A stretch of DNA of 64,000 bases from contig MU270093.1 of NCBI GenBank assembly GCA_021432635.1, forward strand, positions 124,001 through 188,000. Reading direction: 5' to 3'. The notes under the pieces are model-generated. The model did no database searches. It saw nothing but the letters and a program-made list of their open reading frames with translations, and was not told where the DNA came from. Of this stretch, positions 60,049-64,000 are shown piece after piece; positions within the stretch are counted from its first letter, which is position 1; every line of letters starts with the position of its first letter. The DNA comes from Thozetella sp. PMI_491. Taxonomy: Eukaryota; Ascomycota; Sordariomycetes; Chaetosphaeriales; Chaetosphaeriaceae. Position numbers and translations under genes: made by a program.

Positions 60049-63000
60049 TGCCATACTCTGTTTTCCCTCAATAATTGCATGCGCTCTGGCCTTCCTGCGC
60101 CCACGCCCCTACCTCCCCTTCCGACAAACAAACTTGGCTTGGTTCAGGGCCATAATTTCCTTTCCTCTCCACTCCACCCCCCTAACAAAAAGACACTGTT
60201 TTGGCAGGCACTGCAGGTAGGTATGTACGTACCCTATTTACCTCCAGCTGTGGTGACTCCTTGATGTTGTTATTCTTGAGATGTCATGCCCCCCCCCCAT
60301 CATCCCCACCTCAGGCACATAGCTAGACTATGTAACTAGCAGGTGATAGTGCGCTACGAAGTACAAACCGCTCGCATATGCTGATCCGGCAGGGTTGCGG
60401 ATTGTCCATGCGATGCGTACTGCTAGGCATCCAAACGGATCTGATGGGATGGACTTTCACCTTATCCATTAGCAGGGGAGCTTCGAGCCGGAGTCCGAGT
60501 CGAACCTACTAAATGGGGGAAGAGAAACAAAAAGGGCCTCTGGGTGCCCCGAGACCACCTATCTCTCCGCCTATCTTTGCAGGGCACAACGTAGGAGCCG
60601 GCTCATCCTCGACTGCTTGCGCACTAATTCCTAGTAGGACTTCGTACCTATGTACTGTACATACCGTCCGCATGTGCTGGGGGGGTGGGTGGCTAGCCTC
60701 GGTTGCTGTGTAGAATGATCAGACAATGGACATGACTGGCGCATTGTCCATATAGGCGAACCAACTTTTGTTCGAGTCCTGGAGAATTCTCGACCTGGAA
60801 TTGGCCGGGGACCGCCGACTCGACACACCTCCGTCCAGTCCAGCGCAGAGTGCAGCAGCAAGAGCTGCTGCAGGTACCAAGCGATCACCACCACAGCAAA
60901 CATGCAAGGGGAAATTGGGCGACCCACACCCCCTTCTTGCCGTGCCAGGCAATTGTGGCCGAAAATCAGGACAGTGGGCAACAGGGCTCATTTGCCCACT
61001 CTTGTGTGTTCCTACTCAGAACCTGGACCCAGACCTGCAGACCTGCAGCGCAAAGACCTGGGCACTGGGCGCGTGCTCCTCCACGGCCTCTTCGGCCTCG
61101 GGAGCAACATTTGGCAGGCGCAGTCGCAATCATCTCTGGGCATCTCTTGGCGTGACGTCGTAGACGTCCTCCTCTGCCTAGTAGGTACCCCATTCCGTGC
61201 AATTGGGTATACTGCAGTCTCCGCCGGCATCAAACCTAATCAGGGGGCATATTAGGGAAGTTCTGAACGGACTCCCCCCTTCTCTTTCTCTTGTCCTGCT
61301 CGTGATTCTAATTAGACAACACCTTGCCCAAGTTGCTTCGATCTCGTTTATCCAGTGGCCCCATACAACGGGGGCAATGTGTGAGCCTTTTTTTTTTCCC
61401 CTTGCTCCTTTCTTTTCTCCTAACCTTGCAATCTCCAGCTCTGGGCTCGTAGAAATTTTACCCAATGGAGCTTTGTCTTTTCACTGGAGAATACCAGGCC
61501 CCGGCCACCTGGGCCGTGGAAATTGCCGCCGTTATGCTCATCCCGTCCCCGTATCGCCTCGAGGCCCCCGATCGTATTGATTCCGCCGGATGGAACCCGG
61601 CACTTGGGTGGGCTCGGTCGCGCGGCCCCCCTTCCCCTCCCCTTTCCAGGTTCTTTTTTTCCTCACTTGGCTGTCTTCCCCCCTGTGGTGTGGCACTGGG
61701 AAGCGAAATAGGCTCGTGGTTTACATGGGCTCGATGAATGCGTGACCCGCCTTGCCCGTTGGCCAGCCGTTCCCTGTCACACCGCACGCCTCAATCTGGA
61801 GCTCACGACGCTCATCTCGGGGTCTGGAACCCTCGGTGATCTGCCCCCAGATCGGTATTAAGCCAGCTGGGCCAGCTGGGGTGGTGCCCACCGCCTGCAT
61901 GAACCATCGCCTTGCGCTTGCTGACCTGGCCATCCGAGCTCCCAATATCTCGGAGATGCTCTCTCACTGCCCTGGGAGGTTGCATCCAGGGGCTCTTCGT
62001 GCCTGGTCCCGTAACCCTTCCAGCCTCCTTTCTCCAGCTCTTTGCAGCCCGGCAGACCAGGAGGTCGCGTGAGGTGGAGATGCTGGCAAGCTGGGATAGG
62101 CTGCCCCTGTGCCCACAGGGCCACATTATGTCCCCAGGGACCAAGAAGGTTTGGACCTAGTAATTAGTATTACAGAGTATGTAATCTGTATACAACAGTA
62201 TGTTGGAACTTGGCAGCTCGTCCCGGCACCAATTTGCCGATACGAAGGCCCGCCTGGGTTGCGTTCACCGGCGGCGGTTCTTGTAGTCTGCTTCCCCGGC
62301 TGGTACGCTGACACGGGCGCGCTCCCGCAGTGTACTAGCGCTCTGCACGCTGGTGGGAAGCTCATTTCCACAACTGAGATCGCCGCCGGTTGCCCCCCCA
62401 AGGTAGATAAACGACGCGACTCCCTCCAACGGCTGTCAACGGGCGCGTCTCTGTCGTGTTGCTCTGTTATCGCTGCTGGATGGGTCCTAGCCTGCTAAAG
62501 GACTGACTTTCTTCCCTCTTCTTGCTGACTCATGGCCATACAGGCGGTATTAACCTTCACGAATCTCGATATAACCAAGATGTCTCTTGCCCTTAGCCTA
62601 TCGACCCGAATCGAGCTTCGTACCTAAACCGCCGCTGCCCGCAACATGGCACCCACAAATCTGTTGCAAAGAGCGAAGTTACGAAGTTTGCTCGGGTCAC
62701 ACATCTTGCTCGCATCATCGAAGACGTTCTACGTGGACTGGACGATGCCCTTGGGATGGGTGGAAGATGATGGAAGAACTTCGTCGGCTGCTCTTTTTGG
62801 TCTTCAAGTCCACGGACAATCAGGGCTCGAAACTCTCAAAGTGTTTTTCGGGTCTTGTACTGCTGCGTCGAGCTTTGGTCGGTAGTCAAAGCCAGACTAC
62901 ACGGCGGGCTCTGGTCCCGACGATCTCTGAACTAGTGTTCAGGAGCTTCTCTTTTGTGCAGACCTCTTGTACCTACGTATACCCAGTCCCCCTTGTCCCT

Positions 63001-63328
63001 GGAGTGGAATTATGTTCTGGAATCGCCGTGGCCATGGCCGTGGCCCATCCCGTGTCTCGGGCTTCCCTCGTGCTTTCCCATCCCGGCGGATGCTCTCTAC
63101 GGGGCTGTAGTCCCTTACAAGCCGGGACGAACCCGCAATCGCGCCATCCCGAGGCGCTAAACCCCGAATGATGGCATCCTACCGAGCTCCTCGTTCCGAT
63201 CCCCCTCCGGCCTTTGTGGCCCGCCCTGGAGTTGCCGCTGGTATTCGGTACAACCCTATTTGCCGTATGTGGGGTGCTATGTCAGCAACCTGACTGCAGA
63301 GTTAGTATATCGGTTCGAAGGCGGCGCT

Positions 63329-63334
63329 TATAAA
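63329..63334 (+). promoter_or_regulatory. TATA box of the quinone oxidoreductase gene
   Basis: TATAAA (in CTTATAAAGCC) 92 bp before the ATG at 63426, at a normal distance for a short leader. Confidence 0.55.
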
Positions 63335-63425
63335 GCCCCCTCCGTGCTAAAGGGGGAAGCTGCGGGGGAGTGACGTCGAAAGACACCAGTGCATTCCAGT
63401 GCGAAACCCGACCAGGAAGTTCACG

Positions 63426-64000
63426 ATGGCCAGTCTTATGAAGGCAGTGGGTAGGCAGCTTTTGAACTCGGGCTGGATGCTGTCGGTCAACTGATACTGG
63501 TGCAGAGGTGAAAAACAAGGGCGACGTTGCGGAGGACCTCTTCATCAATGACCAGACGCCAAAGCCTACCGCGGCCAACGGGCAGGTCATCGTCAAGATC
63601 CGAGCCTTTGGACTGAACCGCATGGACCTCATCCAACGCCACGGGCAGTACATGTTACCCCCGCAAGCTCCCAAGACGCTCGGGGTAGAGTTCTCCGGTA
63701 CCATCGAGTCGTTCGGCCCCGGCGACCACGGCAGCTTCAAGATCGGCGACGAAGTCTTCGGCCTGGCCTACGGCGGCGCCTACGCCGAGTACATCGCCGT
63801 GAGCTCGCGCATGCTGCTGCACAAGCCGCCGCACCTGACATTCGAGCAAGCCGCGGGCGTTCCCGAGACCTGGATTACGGCCACCCAGGCTCTGTACCTC
63901 ATCCTCGGCATCACCGCAGGCAAGAGCATCCTGTGGCACGCGGGCGCCTCGGGCGTGTCAATCGCAGGCATCCAGCTGTCCAAGGCTGCCGGCGCCAGCG
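63426..64000 (+). CDS. NAD(P)H quinone oxidoreductase, PIG3 (TP53I3)-like, 5' part
   Basis: This is a zinc-free medium-chain dehydrogenase/reductase that reduces quinones with NADPH. The first coding exon is tiny (63426-63450, MASLMKAV), followed by a 55-bp intron (GTAGGC donor, CTGAT-like branch, GCAG acceptor) and exon 2 from 63506, which runs off the window at 64000. The join gives MKAVEVKNKGD, the normal family start. Motifs: VIVKIRAFGLNRMDLIQRHG, PPQAPKTLGVEFSGTIESFG, DEVFGLAYGGAYAEYIAV, QAAGVPETWITATQAL and the start of the Rossmann fold at LWHAGASGVSIAGIQLSKAA. The AGASGVS loop, replacing a classic GxGxxG, is typical of the quinone-reductase branch. The remaining about 150 residues lie outside the window. 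Confidence 0.93.

Larger units (their letters stand above)
59571..63425. other. Intergenic (3.9 kb): ccg-6 promoter and quinone oxidoreductase promoter
   Basis: No gene is supported. The left part should contain the ccg-6 regulatory region (any clock or light elements would be here). A four-copy 9-bp repeat lies at 60013-60048. Several C- and T-tracts occur (60291-60298, 61387-61396). Open frames on both strands lack features. Confidence 0.5.

Noticed and set aside
59443-60264. Long open frames on both strands upstream of ccg-6
   Set aside because: They overlap the TATA box and leader of ccg-6 and the 9-bp repeat; low-complexity translations only.
60492-60512. GGTTCGACTCG on the minus strand, a tRNA B-box-like sequence
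   Set aside because: Upstream sequence cannot fold into D and anticodon arms; no acceptor stem.
1-64000. Mobile elements, CRISPR arrays, telomere repeats, retroelement-like genes
   Set aside because: Looked for transposase, reverse-transcriptase or integrase motifs, long terminal repeats, spacer-repeat arrays and TTAGGG arrays; none was seen. Diverged long repeats cannot be excluded by eye.

Overview
The window is nuclear DNA of a filamentous ascomycete. The introns are short (48-106 bp) with GTAAGT/GTGAGT-type donors and CTAAC/CTGAC branch sites. Several genes are typical of Pezizomycotina: the APSES regulator StuA/ASM-1, a homolog of the Neurospora clock-controlled gene ccg-6, and a Mi-2/Mit1-type remodeler. 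Together with the high GC content this suggests Sordariomycetes, probably Sordariales; that placement is inference. I see no rRNA, no convincing tRNA, no CRISPR and no recognisable transposon.

Left part (1-25 kb, gene-dense). A possible gene end at the left edge (minus) is followed by the Mit1-like CHD remodeler (2181-6954, minus). A small unknown gene with a 5'-leader intron (ATG at 8423, minus) is divergent from the mitochondrial 21S rRNA 2'-O-ribose methyltransferase MRM1 (9191-11062, plus). Two predicted GPI-anchored surface proteins converge: a cysteine-rich protein (12095-13369, plus) and a two-domain fasciclin protein (13836-15208, minus). Next come gamma-glutamyl phosphate reductase (proline synthesis; 16782-18193, minus) with a Gcn4/CPC1-type site upstream, a DHA1/QDR-like MFS transporter (20145-22084, plus), and a polyQ coiled-coil protein (22706-25018, minus).

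Middle (25-48 kb). The StuA/ASM-1 gene (27441-29448, minus) has an open N-terminal extension reaching 29815. Upstream of it lie about 18.5 kb in which I can support no gene. This interval is GC-rich, full of C-tracts and simple repeats, and is the most unusual large-scale feature of the window.

Right part (48-64 kb). A BRCT-domain protein with a PIP-box-like tail (48369-49359, plus) is followed by a four-exon ACSS3/PrpE-like acyl-CoA synthetase ending in the peroxisomal signal AKL (52561-54874, minus). Then come ccg-6 (58862-59393, minus) with a good TATA box, and the 5' part of a PIG3-type quinone oxidoreductase (63426 to the window end, plus). Gaps of 3-4 kb separate these genes.

The genes do not form an evident pathway cluster; they are mostly housekeeping, development and cell-surface functions. 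All coding models with exon coordinates were checked by hand for splice sites and for a length divisible by three, except where noted.
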